From Phaeoceros laevis (taxonomy: Eukaryota > Anthocerotophyta > Anthocerotopsida > Notothyladales), in contig JBNGIQ010009219.1 in NCBI GenBank assembly GCA_049999765.1, positions 44,147 to 86,710 on the forward strand: a stretch of DNA of 42,564 nt, in the 5' to 3' direction. Position numbers and translations under genes: made by a program. The notes beneath the pieces are model-generated. The model saw nothing but the letters and a program-made list of their open reading frames with translations, had not been told where the DNA came from and did no database searches. Shown here one piece after another: positions 31,452 to 42,564 of the stretch. Numbering within the stretch: the stretch's first letter is position 1; each line of letters starts with the position of its first letter.

Positions 31452-33015
31452 GGTGAATTGGCATCTCGCTTGGCAATTTGACAGACAAGCCTCTACGTCC
31501 TCGTCCTGGCAATCGGCAGGGATAGTTGGCTTGAATTGGCATAAAGAGGATACTCTGTTGTAGCAGGATCACTATTGGATACCAGGATGCACTGGAGATG
31601 ACACTGTTTGCAGGGTTACTGAGGATGCTGATGCCCTAGGGTCAGCAGGATCCTATGTCTCCTTAGAAGTGGCAGAATTGTAGCATTACTGATGGTTTGC
31701 CCGAGGAAGGGTGCTGGGGTGAAATATGTATCCAAGTCCAGGTATCATGTTCACGGAGGGACAATCTTTTCCAAACGTGTTTGTGATATGAGCATCCTTC
31801 ACAGAGGCGTGTATGTGCAAGTCAAGTACTCAATAAAGAGCAAAAGAGGCTGCAGGGTGTATAGGTCAAATCATTCTTGGTTGGTGTATGGGAGGGGCAA
31901 CACAAGCCGAGCCAGCAGCCTAATCAGTCCCATGAGGAGAGTATGCTATGATCAGGCGGATTGAAGCAGTGACAAGTCCAAGTGAACTCTAGCCTTGGGA
32001 GTGTCCGGATCCGTTCCACCTTGTCTCTGGTAAACGAATTCACACAACAAAGTCCAGGAAGTCATGTTTGATATTACTGTTGCTGTAACGGCCTGTGGGC
32101 GTTGTGTTTTACTTGGGGGACGTGCCACTAGTAAGTCCAGTTTTCTGAAAATCTACTTCAGTGCCCTGCCCGCCGGCTGATTAGAATTAGCTCCGGCTCA
32201 GGCTCNNNNNNNNNNNNNNNNNNNNNNNNNNNNNNNNNNNNNNNNNNNNNNNNNNNNNNNNNNNNNNNNNNNNNNNNNNNNNNNNNNNNNNNNNNNNNNN
32301 NNNNNCTGGCGTGCAAGATTGAGGTCCCGTCAGTCCAGCCTCTGTCAGCTTTTTTCCTGGCCACATTGGCGGCCAAAGACTCCTGCCTGCCTTAATTCAC
32401 AGGCGGCTTTCATGTAAGTACGACCTGTGAGTAGCTCGCCCAGCTGAGGTCTGAGCTCTCCATTTCTTCTAAAACGTCAAGATGAAAATTGAATGTTCAA
32501 TGTTGACTACTGTAGCTTCATGGCCGAATATGCCACAACGTGGCCTGAGGATAGCGTGATCTTCAAATGTGCGCATGAGGCTTACGACTCATCAAATGGA
32601 GTGGAGTTTTCAACAATTCATAAAATCGATCTACTAAACGATGTGAGGGGTCCCACGTGGCATGTAATATCTCCTCCCGCTCTTGTTACAAAACCCTGTC
32701 AATCGAAGTGAAAGGCTTGCAAGCTGCGCGATTCGCATTGTACCCTGGACGATTCCTGGTCGGCCCCGTTGCCTTGATTGGCAGGGAGCTGGAGATTAGG
32801 AATTAGCTAGCCTCGAATTGTGAAAGCACGACCGAAGCTTTGCAGCCTAACGACCAAGTGTCTGCAGCAGCGAGGAGGGGAATTCGTGAAGTTGAGAAAT
32901 TGAAGTCCAGGGAATGGTGGATGCTTTTGCTCAGGTGTGTAGGAGGAGCTGAACTGCAGCTGCAGGGATAACTGCGTGCGACGCAGAGCAGCAGTGGAAG
33001 AGGAGACCACCTCTG
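31452..33015. other. 3' flank of the response regulator, 100-N gap, ALB3 upstream region
   Basis: No gene seen. The first part is the likely 3' UTR of the response regulator. An assembly gap of 100 N lies at 32206-32305. The few hundred bases before 33016 should be the ALB3 promoter and leader. No TATA box that I would defend. Confidence 0.5.
32206..32305. other. Assembly gap (100 N)
   Basis: A run of 100 N of unknown true size, between the response regulator and ALB3. It does not interrupt any predicted exon. Confidence 0.95.
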
Positions 33016-36000
33016 ATGGCCAGCACCAGCAGTATGTCGCTGAGCTCTTGCTGTGCCTCCGCGGCGCCTGCTGGCTCTCTCCGAGCGGTATCGGTCGCGA
33101 GGCCATACCTCATTTTGTCACGCCTTCCTGCCCTGGACGGCACGGGAGATGGAGCGTTGTCGATGAGGAGGACCCTGCCTTCCCACCATGGATGGAACCC
33201 GCTGGGGATTGCTAGGAGGGGGAGGACCGCGTCACAGGTTAGGGCTCACCTTGGCCACGTGCCCGGCCCTGAGCACGTCGAAGCTGCTGCAGGTCTCCTT
33301 TCCCAGGTTCCCGACTCTTTGCAGCACGCCCTCACGAGGGTGGAGAGTGTACTGTATACTCTAGCAGATGCAACTGTCGCAGCAGATGGCACTTTACAGA
33401 AGGATGATGGAGGCTGGCTCGGAGGCCTCACCAATGCTTTGGAGTCCATTCTTAAGGTCAGGCATTTTCTTCGTCTTCTTCAAGGCATATTTGGTTAGTG
33501 CCAAGGTTCTTGCATCGGATTCTCACCTTGTTGGAAGCTGACTATCGCACAGCACTGAAACACAGTCAATCACAGAACGTTGCCTGGCTGACACTCTTTT
33601 GCAGTTGCACATTACATCAGAATGATGATCAGGTTCTCTAGTAGTAGGAGTCCATGTACACCAGTCCAATTAGTCAAGGGGATGCTGCCTTGTATAAGGT
33701 GTTCTGAGTTTCTCTGGCAGTCCTTCATAACCGACGACATTCTGTACCTGAAAACCCTGTTGCAAGCTGTTTCCTTAACTTAACTAGTTGTCAACAGTGA
33801 TCCAGCTAAAGAATTCCTTTCGTTTACGGGCTGGTCAGTAGTGTAGTATCAGAGGTCAGTTTATGGCCAAGATGTATGATGAGCTTCCTTGTATTATGCT
33901 GAGCTGCTACAATATCCCAATCTGTAACATCTGCACTAATGTCTCTTGTGGATCAAGCTCCACATTTGTGCGCGAGCAGCAATTGCAACTTACCTTTTTA
34001 CTCTCTGCTTGAGTTAGTCGACTCAACGGGCTTAGTACCCGATAGTTCAGAGGAAACTGAATCTGCTGTTGCTTTACCTGCAGTTTTTGAAAGACGGGCT
34101 CGCCGGTCTTCATATTCCATACTCGTATGGATTTGCTATTATCTTGCTTACCATCCTTGTCAAGGCGGCTACATATCCCCTGACAAAGCAACAGGTTAGC
34201 TCAAGAGTGGCTGTTCTAGGCTTTTGCAGTTGCTGTTCGCCATGCAACTCCAGGATAGTGCCACCTCATGCTCGTTGTTTACCTCGCAGGTAGAGTCAAC
34301 GCTGGCTATGCAAAACTTGCAACCGAAGCTTAAGGCAATCCAACAAAGATATGCTGGTGATCAGGTAACACTCTGACGTGAGGGGTATTTGTTAGCAGAA
34401 GATGGACATTTGACTGTCTTTTCTCTTTGCCTTCATCCTCCTCTGAAAATTGCTTCTTACCTTTCCTACCCTTCTTACTTAATTGAGGAATAGTTTTAGA
34501 TTTCAGATCATTTAGTGATTGTTTGCGGTGCAACTAGATACTCAATAGCACTTCAATGAACATGTTTTGTGTCTTAGCTGGTTATCCTGTGAAGAGACCA
34601 GTGATATGACTATACTAAATGGTGAAGATCCATTTTCTGGAACTTGGGCTTTCACATCTACCTTGGGATGGTATTGAGGTTGCTTGTGACTGGCAGGAAA
34701 GGATACAACTTGAAACTGCTCGTCTGTACAAACAAGCTGGCGTTAATCCTCTTGCAGGTTGGATGATGCATCGTTTGTTTATCAATCCTTTGTTGATAGG
34801 ATGCGTAGCTGTTGAAATATCTTGAACCTCTTAGCAGACCCAATCCTCTTTTTGTTGACATGTGCACTCTTCTGGATGGCAGGTTGCCTTCCAACCCTGG
34901 CGACTCTGCCAGTTTGGATTGGTTTGTACAGGGCCTTGTCAAATGTAGCAAATGAGGTAGCTGACAGTGGTTGTACCACCGTAGTTCTCAGAACAGACCT
35001 GTAAACAGTGCAAAGGTTCTGATTGTGAAATGCAATGTACCTGACAGGGACTACTGACCGAAGGGTTTTTCTGGATTCCCTCTCTTGCTGGTCCAACCAC
35101 CCTTCTCTCACGGGAATCTGGTTCAGGGGTCTCATGGCTTTTTCCGTTGGTGGTATTACTGTCGTAACCTTTGGGATGTGTGCTTTTCCTATCAGATTTC
35201 AGTGTTTGGTTTAGATTTTTTCCTAATTAGTAATGATCATGTGGGGAAATGGTTAATGGTGCAGGATGGTCAACCACCACTAGGCTGGCCGGATACTGTG
35301 GCATATTTGGTGTTGCCTGTTCTCCTTGTCGCGTCGCAGTATATCTCCATGCAGCTGATGCAGCCACCACAGGTTGGCGTTCTGACAATCATGTCTGCTC
35401 TCACGAAAGTGTGCATTAGCAGTGATTGCAACTTACCTTCGGAGCTCACTAGTGTTTCTCACCTTTACAGACCGATCCAAGTCAAAAGAACACTCAGTTA
35501 ATTTTGAAGTTTCTCCCTCTGATGATTGGTTATTTTTCACTGTCGGTTCCCTCTGGATTGAGTCTCTATTGGTAAGTGCACTGAACTTTGTGAGGTCACT
35601 GCGAAATGCATCACTTTGTTTTTGATCTAAGTGAGGGTTTTTGGGGGCTTACGTGTTGTTGGATTGCTCTTCCAGGTTTACGAACAACCTTTTGAGCACA
35701 GCGCAACAAGTTTGGCTGCGAAATCTCGGTGGTGCAAACCCTATTGTTGGCAAAGATGGTGGCGGTATTATTAGTGCTGGTCAAGCTAAGCGCTCAGCGG
35801 TGTCAGCATTGCCAGCAGCTACAGATGTCAAGGAAGAGAAGCGTGGAGAAAGGTACTTGGCCCTAATATGGCGGGAACCTGGGATGCTTGATAAGCCACC
35901 ATGCTGTTTGAATGGTTATCTTAGAGCTATCATCTTTTTCTCTTCTAGCAGGTTCAAGAAGTTGAAAGAAGAAGAGAACAAAAAGAAGGCAGAGAAGGCT

Positions 36001-36360
36001 AGGGTAGCGGCAGAACAGGCATCTAAAGCTGCAGCAAAGGCTGGAGCCGAGGAGCGTGAGAAGCTAGCAAGGCAGCAACAAGCGGCTGCTCAGCCGGCGA
36101 CTGGAGCCAGTTCGGAGGATGATGATGAGGAGGGAGAGGAAGAAGATGAGGCAGAAGCTGCTGACGGTGGTGGTGCTGCTCAGGCATGACCTGGCCTCTT
36201 GCTGTCTGTCCCCTTTTTTTTTCCTGCTATGTGATGCAAATTGACGTTTTAGCATGTATGTATGCAGGAAGGGGTGTACGCAAACGCAAATGGGTCAGCA
36301 GGTAGCGAGTCATCATCGTCTAAAAAGGGCAAAAAGTCCAAGAGGAAGCGTACCGTGTAA
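33016..36360 (+). CDS. ALB3: ALBINO3/Oxa1/YidC-family thylakoid membrane insertase
   Basis: ALB3 inserts light-harvesting proteins into thylakoids together with cpSRP. Exons: 33016-33456, 34084-34194, 34290-34364, 34697-34757, 34883-34956, 35048-35152, 35265-35372, 35471-35571, 35676-35852, 35952-36183 and 36268-36360 (525 residues; Arabidopsis about 460). A Ser/Ala/Arg-rich transit peptide occupies roughly the first 60 residues. The insertase core follows: YGFAIILLTILVKAATYPLT (TM1), TLAMQNLQPKLKAIQQRYAG, LYKQAGVNPLAGCLPTLATL, VWIGLYRALSNVANE, GFFWIPSLAGPT, VAYLVLPVLLVASQYISMQ and FLPLMIGYFSLSVPSGLSLY. The stromal tail has a coiled Lys/Ala stretch, an acidic run (EDDDEEGEEEDEAEA) and a final basic motif KKGKKSKRKR, the type of site bound by cpSRP43. 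The last intron uses a GC donor (CAG/GCATGA, 36184). Without splicing it, translation stops at 36187-36189 and lacks the basic motif. Confidence 0.93.
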
Positions 36361-38720
36361 CCTGGATTCACGGTTCCAACCTGTAACCACGGGATTTTAT
36401 TAATAGCTGCCAGATTATTTTTCTCGGAAGAATGGGAGGGTCCTCCTTTACACCCTTTGCATGGTTGTTTAGTAGGGCATTGAGAGGTAAAACCTTTGTT
36501 ATTGGGGTTGCTCTTGTGTTTTGAGTTGTCAACCATTGGCAACAACCATGTTCCGGAAGGTGCGCAGGAAATCCATGAGCTGAGAGGTGCTGTAGAAAAG
36601 CTTGATCATCTCACATGTAACGTGGTATGTAGTTTTGTAGATCGCAGCAGAATGATAAGCTTTGATTTTGCGTCCCTCTGTGTAGCAGAAGCTGTGTGAT
36701 CCAGGATGGCCCGTGTTCCATGAAATCCTTTTCGATGTGGATCATCATATGATTCCTGACCCTGCTCGCTTTTACGTTGCCCGTCGTACTCACATGTGGG
36801 ACATGTAGGGGCACTGCGACAGGCCATCCCGAACTAGCGCAACATGTGGTCCGCTACATGCATGTCTACTATACAGGTGGTACGGTCACCGCTGGCAGTA
36901 GGTCTGCGCGTCCATTTCCATTAATAAACCCACTTTTGCTGGCCAAATTAGGGTGAAATGTCTCCACCGGCTAGCTGGGTGTGGTCAATGGCCATGAATG
37001 CGCACGTGACAGATATCTATTGAATGGTCAAATGCTAGGACGAGCCCACAGTGCGGTTGGTTGCTTCTGGCGCGTCCATTCTACTGTGTAACGGACAGTT
37101 AACAGCTAGTTCTCATTTTAGAGTGCTGGGCCTACTATATCAACCGGCGTGCAGGTTCCCGTTGAAGATTAAGGCAAGGCCAGGCAGTGCTGAGCGTGAA
37201 GTGGAGTGGATTAGAGTACTGAGGTGCGTCTCTGTCTGGTTTCCAGTTGGGCATAGCTGCTGCACTGTCACAACTGTTAACTGCCACAGGTTGCGCACAG
37301 GTTGCGCCACAGACAGAAGGCCGTGCCCTGATTAGGGCATGCGTGTCGTGGTAATGTACACTGCGTACGGCACAAGGTGACGCCACGCGGGTGCGCATCT
37401 CGAAAAGGTGAGTTGCCACATCCAGCATGCCAGCCCAGGCCAGCCAGTCCAGCATGTTGTCACCTTGTGGTGGTTGGTTGGCTGCTGCCGCCTGGTGGCT
37501 GCAGCTCGCTAGCTGTAATAGCGGCTGTATTGGCCACTATGGCCGGTTTGGCGCTACTGGGGTGGGCCGGAGCCCGGCTCCTGCATTGCTTTCTGCCAAG
37601 TGAGATGTGGTCTAGTGCGGCCCAGAACGGGCTGTGGCTGCTAGCGCTACCTTGCTGCGGCTGTGATGAACTTCGCAGGGGCTCGGCTGCACTGGCTGGC
37701 TCATGACGGCACAGATGTGCACCCTCCGGAATCCAGCCGTTTTTCCCGTGCCCTTGCAGATCTCGGTTTATCCGCCTGTCTGCATGCCTGCCTGCAGCTG
37801 CTCCTCTGCCTCCAGCTCACAGCCCATGATATGATGCGGGTCCCTCTTCCGTCGAGGAGGCATGTTATAGCCCCTTTCCTAGCGTTTAGCCAAGTGACAA
37901 TTATACAATCTCACTTGTGCTTCATGCAGACCTGAGACCACTGTGGACAAAGAATTAGATGCATTCTTACTCCCACTTGTGTGGTGTTGCATATGCAGGG
38001 CTGCTTGTTACTGCCAGCGCGATGAGAGGCTACATTTTGTGCTAGCGTAAGCGGTCATCCCCAACCATGATAAACGACGTATGTACCCTCTTTTCCACAT
38101 GCCTTGCTTTTTACAGGGCCTGGAAAGGGACAATAAGAGGGGGAAATGGTGTTCCCGAGACTAGTACATATACTTGTTGCTCTTGCCCTTGCTGGCCCTA
38201 CCTATCTACAGGATAAAGCAATTTGCTGCAAAGCCGAAGAAGCCACAAAGGGGCCCCTCGAGGACCAACATATTCGTGGATGACCTCCCCAAATACAGTC
38301 CAAAGATAGAGAGAGAGCCAACCAGCTGGCACCGCCTCACTTGCCTCGGTTAAGACAGCTTCCACTGGCGATGATCATCAGATCAAGTAATCTACCCCTG
38401 CCTGGCCTGTTGGTTGTGTCAGTTGGTGTTCCGTCTGGGGACGGGACTCGGGAGCGTTAGTTACCGGCTGGGCCGGTGGTCCGGGGGCCCACACCTTTCA
38501 CGCCGGCCTGCCTGGACCGGGAACCCGGCCAGGAGCCAGCATGTTTCCGGGCCGAGGCAGCCGCAATTCCCGCTGCCTCCAAGGAGCGCCGATCCTCCGA
38601 CCCGTACCTGCTGCCACCGGACCGCGACGCACCACCTACACGAGGCCGGACCGCACCGGACTGAGGACCGGCACCTCCTTCCCTCTTTCCAGGTAACTCA
38701 ATTGCCAACGTACACCTCTG
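36361..38720. other. No assigned gene; one unassigned open stretch
   Basis: The start is the ALB3 3' UTR. A 40-codon plus-strand open stretch at 36689-36811, preceded by a good acceptor (gtgtag), contains GWPVFHEILFDVDHHMIPDP and RFYVARRTHMWDM. It looks coding in composition, but I recognise no family and see no partner exon. From 37 to 38.7 kb nothing is recognisable. The last few hundred bases form the upstream region of the subtilase gene. Confidence 0.35.
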
Positions 38721-38722
38721 GG

Positions 38723-38790
38723 CTATATAAAAACCATTTTCTTTCTCGAAATGCTCGCATCCTCACTCTCTCTCTCTCTCCTCCACCGCA
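38723..38790 (+). promoter_or_regulatory. TATA box and CT-rich initiator region of the subtilase gene
   Basis: A good plant TATA box (ctatataaaaacc, near 38723-38735) is followed 30-60 bases later by a CT-repeat (ctcactctctctctctctcc, near 38762), a common 5' UTR pyrimidine patch. This would set transcription start at about 38755 and leave a leader of about 600 bases before the ATG at 39358. This is inference from spacing; the leader contains upstream ATGs. Confidence 0.5.
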
Positions 38791-39357
38791 GAGCGCAGTC
38801 TCTACTCCCAACAGTCGTCCCCGCCTCCTCCTGCTGATGCTGCTGCTGTGCTGTGCTGCTCTCCTTCCCCCTCCGTCTCTTGAGCAAGGGCAAGCTACTT
38901 TTCCTGTCCCAGCTACCGCTCGTCGCGGCTGTCAGGGCAGGCGAGCTGGAAGCCATTGATGCGTGCCAATTCCATCTGCCAACGAGGTTGCGGCGGCAGC
39001 AGGAAAAGTGGTAGCGCAGCATTGCATTGCAGCTCAAGTTACAGGAGGAAATGGCGGTGCAGTGGCAGCGGAAGTAGTGGGAAATGTGCGTCGGGTGAGG
39101 GGGAGGAATTGGGCCTGCCGGTGTGCTCTCCAGGGATGATTGAGAGGGCAATGCTGCTGGTGCAGCTGCTCTGGGAAGGGCAATGCTGCGGCAGGTGGCA
39201 GTAGCGGCGGTGCGGACAGGACCGCTTGCGACTTGCACAGCGGTGGGAGCGAGCTGGGAGGTAGAACACAGCGAGGTGCAGCATTGTTGGAGCTTCTAGC
39301 TTGCTAGCCAGCAGGGGAGGTACTGGGGTGGGTGGGTGGGTGAAGTACTCGGGGGTG

Positions 39358-42300
39358 ATGGCGCAGTCGGCGAGGAACCGGGGGATGCTTGTGCTGCTCG
39401 CCCTTTTCCAGATTCAACTCCTGGGCTTTGCCGCTGCAGATAGCCAGGTACACTTCAGCTTGTTGATTTCCTGGCATCGTTCTCGGGGGAAAGAGGGGAA
39501 GCAGTTTGTGGTTTTGTGGGGAGCTAACGTTCCTGCAATTTGTGGGTGCGGCATTGTGGCGGGCGCAGGTGTATGTAGTCTACTTGGGGAGTCCTCTGCG
39601 AGGGGTGGCTGCCGAGGTACTAGCAAGCACGCATCTTGCCACTCTCCGCGCTGCCTTGGACAGGTAACAAGGAGCAATGTGGCAGCTGCATCATTTGCAC
39701 CTTTTCCCACCCGCTGGTTCTAACGGGAAGAGGGGTTTTGAGGCTTTGGCAGTTCCCAGAGTCCTGTGGAGTCTCTCATCTACAGCTACACCAATGCGTT
39801 CAATGGATTCTCGTGCCTGCTCACGGAAGAAGGGGCCGAGGCGATGGGCGGTACGTTTCTTCCCGTTTCTCTTGTCTTACAAGTGTTGTACAGGTCTGTG
39901 TCGAGGAGTGTCACTGTCAGTCGGGCCATTCACGATGAATGCTTATTGGGTTTGTTTTGCCGGGTGGGAGCAGAATTGCCCAACGTGAGGGCCATTTTTC
40001 CCAGCAAGCTCCGGCAATACGCCACCACGCATTCGTGGAGCTTTCTGGGACTGAATGCCAAGAGCACAACGGGCGTGTGGGCGCAATCACGCTATGGGAA
40101 GAAGGTGATCATCGGGCTCCTCGATACGGGTAAGAAGAGAGTTGGGTTGCTGGGGTTTAGCTAGACAGGAGTCGCTAGGTGCAAGGTTGTTTCCGGTAAC
40201 CCTTTCTGATGAGATCTGTGTCCGGGCCTGCATTTTATGGAACGTGGCAGGTGTGTGGCCTGAGTCGCCCAGCTTCAGGGATCAGGGAATGTCTTCTGTT
40301 CCCAGTAAGTGGAAAGGGATCTGCCAGGCGGGAGACTCGTTCAACACCTCCACTTGCAACAAGTAATCACCGCTGTCCCACCACCTCCTCCAGATAGTTT
40401 GATGCAAAGCATGCTTGGTTCACTGTGTTTGAGCTGCGCAGGGGAACAAAGAAACAACGGAGGACTGCAGTTTGACGCATGAGGTGGTGTGGTGGTGTCA
40501 CCAGGAAGCTCATCGGAGGCAGGTACTTCCTCAAGGCGTTCGAGGCAGGGACTGGCAGGATAAGCGGGTTCAGGTCCGCCAGGGACGACCAAGGCCACGG
40601 CTCCCATGTCGCGTCCATCGCCGCAGGGCAGTCGGTGCGCAAGGCCAATCTCAACGGGGTTGGCAAGGGCGTTGCCAGAGGCGGGGCGCCTCACGCTCAC
40701 CTGGCCGTCTACAAGGTGTGCTGGTCATCCCCGCTGGGCCTCGGCTGCAATGACGCGGACCTGCTGGCCGGCTTGGATGCTGCTGTCGCAGACGGAGTGG
40801 ACGTCATCTCCATCTCCATCGTCCAGGTATATGTTCATACATTTGCGTGAAACCCAACAGCAGCAGCGTCTTTTCCTTAGATATGATCTGAGGTTTCTGT
40901 GGACTGGATGGATGAATGTGCAGGAGAATCCGCAGCCGCCTTACGAAAAGGATGCTGTCGCAATAGGAACATTTCATGCCATCCAAAGGGGGATTTTCGT
41001 GGCCGCTGCCGCAGGAAATTCAGGGCAGCAAGGCTCTGCCACGGCCAGCAATCTGGCTCCCTGGCTCATCACCGTGGCTGCCAGCTCCACCGACCGCCTC
41101 ATCGGTGTGGATGTGTCTTTGGGCAACGGAGCCGTGCTCAAGGCAAGATCACTCACTTACCCATGGAAGATTATGCTGTTCTGGCTTCTTCTGCTGCTTC
41201 TGCTCCAGGTGCACGATGAGCTAGCTAGGGAGGCTGACTTGGGCGTGCTGTTATTTCAGGGCACTCTCTTATCTAGCGTCGCAGTCGTGGAGAAGTGGCC
41301 GGTGGGTGCATTCAACATCATCAACGGTGCCGATGCCTTCTCAGCAGGAGCTCAAGGCTTCAGGTACTGCTTCTGCTTCTCTGTCCGGCCACCAGAATAA
41401 CTCGGCCACAATGGATGATCCACTCACGGACGTTTTTGTACATCAATTGTGCTTGTTCAGCAGCGCGAACTGCGAGTTCCTGGACATTACCAAGATCAAG
41501 GACAAGTACCTGCTCTGTGGCTTCGACCCCAACCTAGGGTTCCCGTCCTCCACCTCCCTGGACGGCGCCAAGGGTGTCATCTTCATCACCTCCCAGGACC
41601 TCATCGACGTGCCATCCCAGACCATCATCTACCCTGCAGTGGCGGTGGACCAGGCTACAGCCAACGCCATCCGAGCCTACATCGGGGCTGCCAAGTAAAC
41701 AATCAAACCTTCAGCCTCTGCTAGCTCGGCTGCCTGCCTGCCTGCCTGTCATTTCCTGCTCATGCCCGTTGCTGTTTGCTCTCTTTCAAGAGCCTCAAAA
41801 CTGATGAAGGAAATTTGAATGATACAGGCCCGCCACCGCAGTTTTCAGCCGCCCGGTGACCCGCTTGGGAGCCGCGCCTGCCCCGCTCATGGCCGGGTTC
41901 TCGTCCAGAGGGCCCTCCACCCTCAGCCCGGACATCCTCAAGGTGGGTTGAGTGGGAGCAAGCTCTCTTCCCCAGAACCAAAAAGCATTCCGCTTTGTTG
42001 ACTTGCTTGCCTCGTTTCTCACTTCTCTTGCTGCTGCTGCTGTGGTCCTTGGAGCTGCAGCCAGACATCACCGCCCCGGGAGTCCAGATCCTGGCGGCAT
42101 GGTCCCCCTTTGTCAACTTCCTCTCGGACTACAACGTGGACGAATCCGCCGACTTCAACTTCCAGTCGGGCACCTCCATGTCCTGCCCGCATGTAGCCGG
42201 CGTGGCGGCTCTGATCAAAGCCATCCACCCCGGCTGGAGCCCGGCCGCCATCAAGTCGGCCCTCATGACTACAGGTCCGTCCGTCTTCTTCCAGAACCTT

Positions 42301-42564
42301 CTTCCTCCCCCTCCTCTGTTGCTGCTTCAAACTGTCAGAGTCCCTTGTCAGTCCCTGTTTGCAACTGTGACTGACCGAAGCTTCCTCGTCCAACCAACGA
42401 CAGCATCGAGCGACGGGATCCGAGACGCGGTGACCAACGCCCTGGCCACGCCCTTGGCCTTCGGAGCCGGGCACATCAACCCCAGGAAAGCAGCCGACCC
42501 GGGTCTGGTCTACGACGCCTCTCCCGCCGACTACACCACATTCCTCTGCAGCACGGGCATGGCC
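39358..42564 (+). CDS. Subtilisin-like serine protease (plant SBT, S8), 3' end missing
   Basis: Plant subtilases are secreted as prepro-enzymes and act mostly in the cell wall. Exons seen: 39358-39447, 39569-39663, 39753-39850, 39974-40129, 40251-40362, 40505-40826, 40924-41142, 41260-41363, 41464-41694, 41828-41942, 42061-42274 and 42404-end (639 codons so far). A signal peptide ([18 protein letters not shown]) is followed by the I9 propeptide (VYVVYLGS to [10 protein letters not shown]). The S8 domain has catalytic Asp145 (LLDTG), His215 (GHGSHVAS), oxyanion Asn323 (AAGNSG) and Ser553 ([11 protein letters not shown]), so all catalytic residues are present. A PA-type insertion lies between His and Ser (about residues 365-480). 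The terminal fibronectin-III-like domain would lie beyond the window. Intron 7 has a GC donor (AAG/GCAAGA); intron 8 has tandem AG acceptors. Substrate is unknown. Confidence 0.9.

Noticed and set aside
39448-39660. Continuous reading from the subtilase signal peptide into 39723
   Set aside because: Splicing 39447 to 39569 gives VYVVYLGS, the standard I9 start; the read-through frame has no family similarity.
1-42564. CRISPR array, bacterial operon or phage elements
   Set aside because: No regularly spaced repeats. All intact genes are intron-containing nuclear plant genes.

Overview
The window is nuclear DNA from a green land plant, most likely a seed-free lineage with swimming sperm (bryophyte, lycophyte or fern). 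The evidence is plant-type genes with many short introns: chloroplast ALB3, a type-B cytokinin response regulator, arginine-pathway NAGS, an apoplastic subtilase and a PLS-class PPR relic. It also carries a full-length CFAP45, a protein of motile cilia and flagella, which seed plants without flagellated sperm are expected to lack. The species cannot be named from the sequence. The assembly is gapped: 100-N runs at 554-653 and 32206-32305, and 10-N runs at 2907-2916, 5080-5089 and 15561-15570. The last two are flanked by identical sequence, so they look like unmerged contig overlaps.

Layout. 0-8 kb is a graveyard of broken genes. It holds a glucan water dikinase fragment (+), then on the minus strand LRR receptor-type exons, an LRR-Roc-COR (Roco) gene and, directly downstream on the same strand, a caspase-like peptidase with both p20 and p10 parts. 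The Roco/caspase block carries frameshifts, a premature TGA and several short tandem duplications. 9.1-10.7 kb holds an intact TFIIB-related factor (BRF2/PTF2-like), followed by a PPR pseudogene (10.9-11.7 kb) and weak coding relics. 13.9-17.4 kb is N-acetylglutamate synthase (10 exons). 17.4-23.1 kb appears gene-free. 23.1-25.5 kb is CFAP45 on the minus strand (8 exons). 28.0-31.5 kb is the type-B response regulator (6 exons), 33.0-36.4 kb is ALB3/Oxa1 (11 exons), and 39.4 kb to the window edge is a subtilisin-like protease missing its 3' end (12 exons seen).

The intact genes are unrelated housekeeping, signalling and flagellar genes with no operon-like logic. All exon boundaries given were read by hand from GT-AG or GC-AG sites, reading-frame continuity and family conservation. 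The observation most worth following is the caspase-like (C14A-type, not metacaspase-type) sequence beside, and possibly once fused to, a Roco GTPase in a plant genome.
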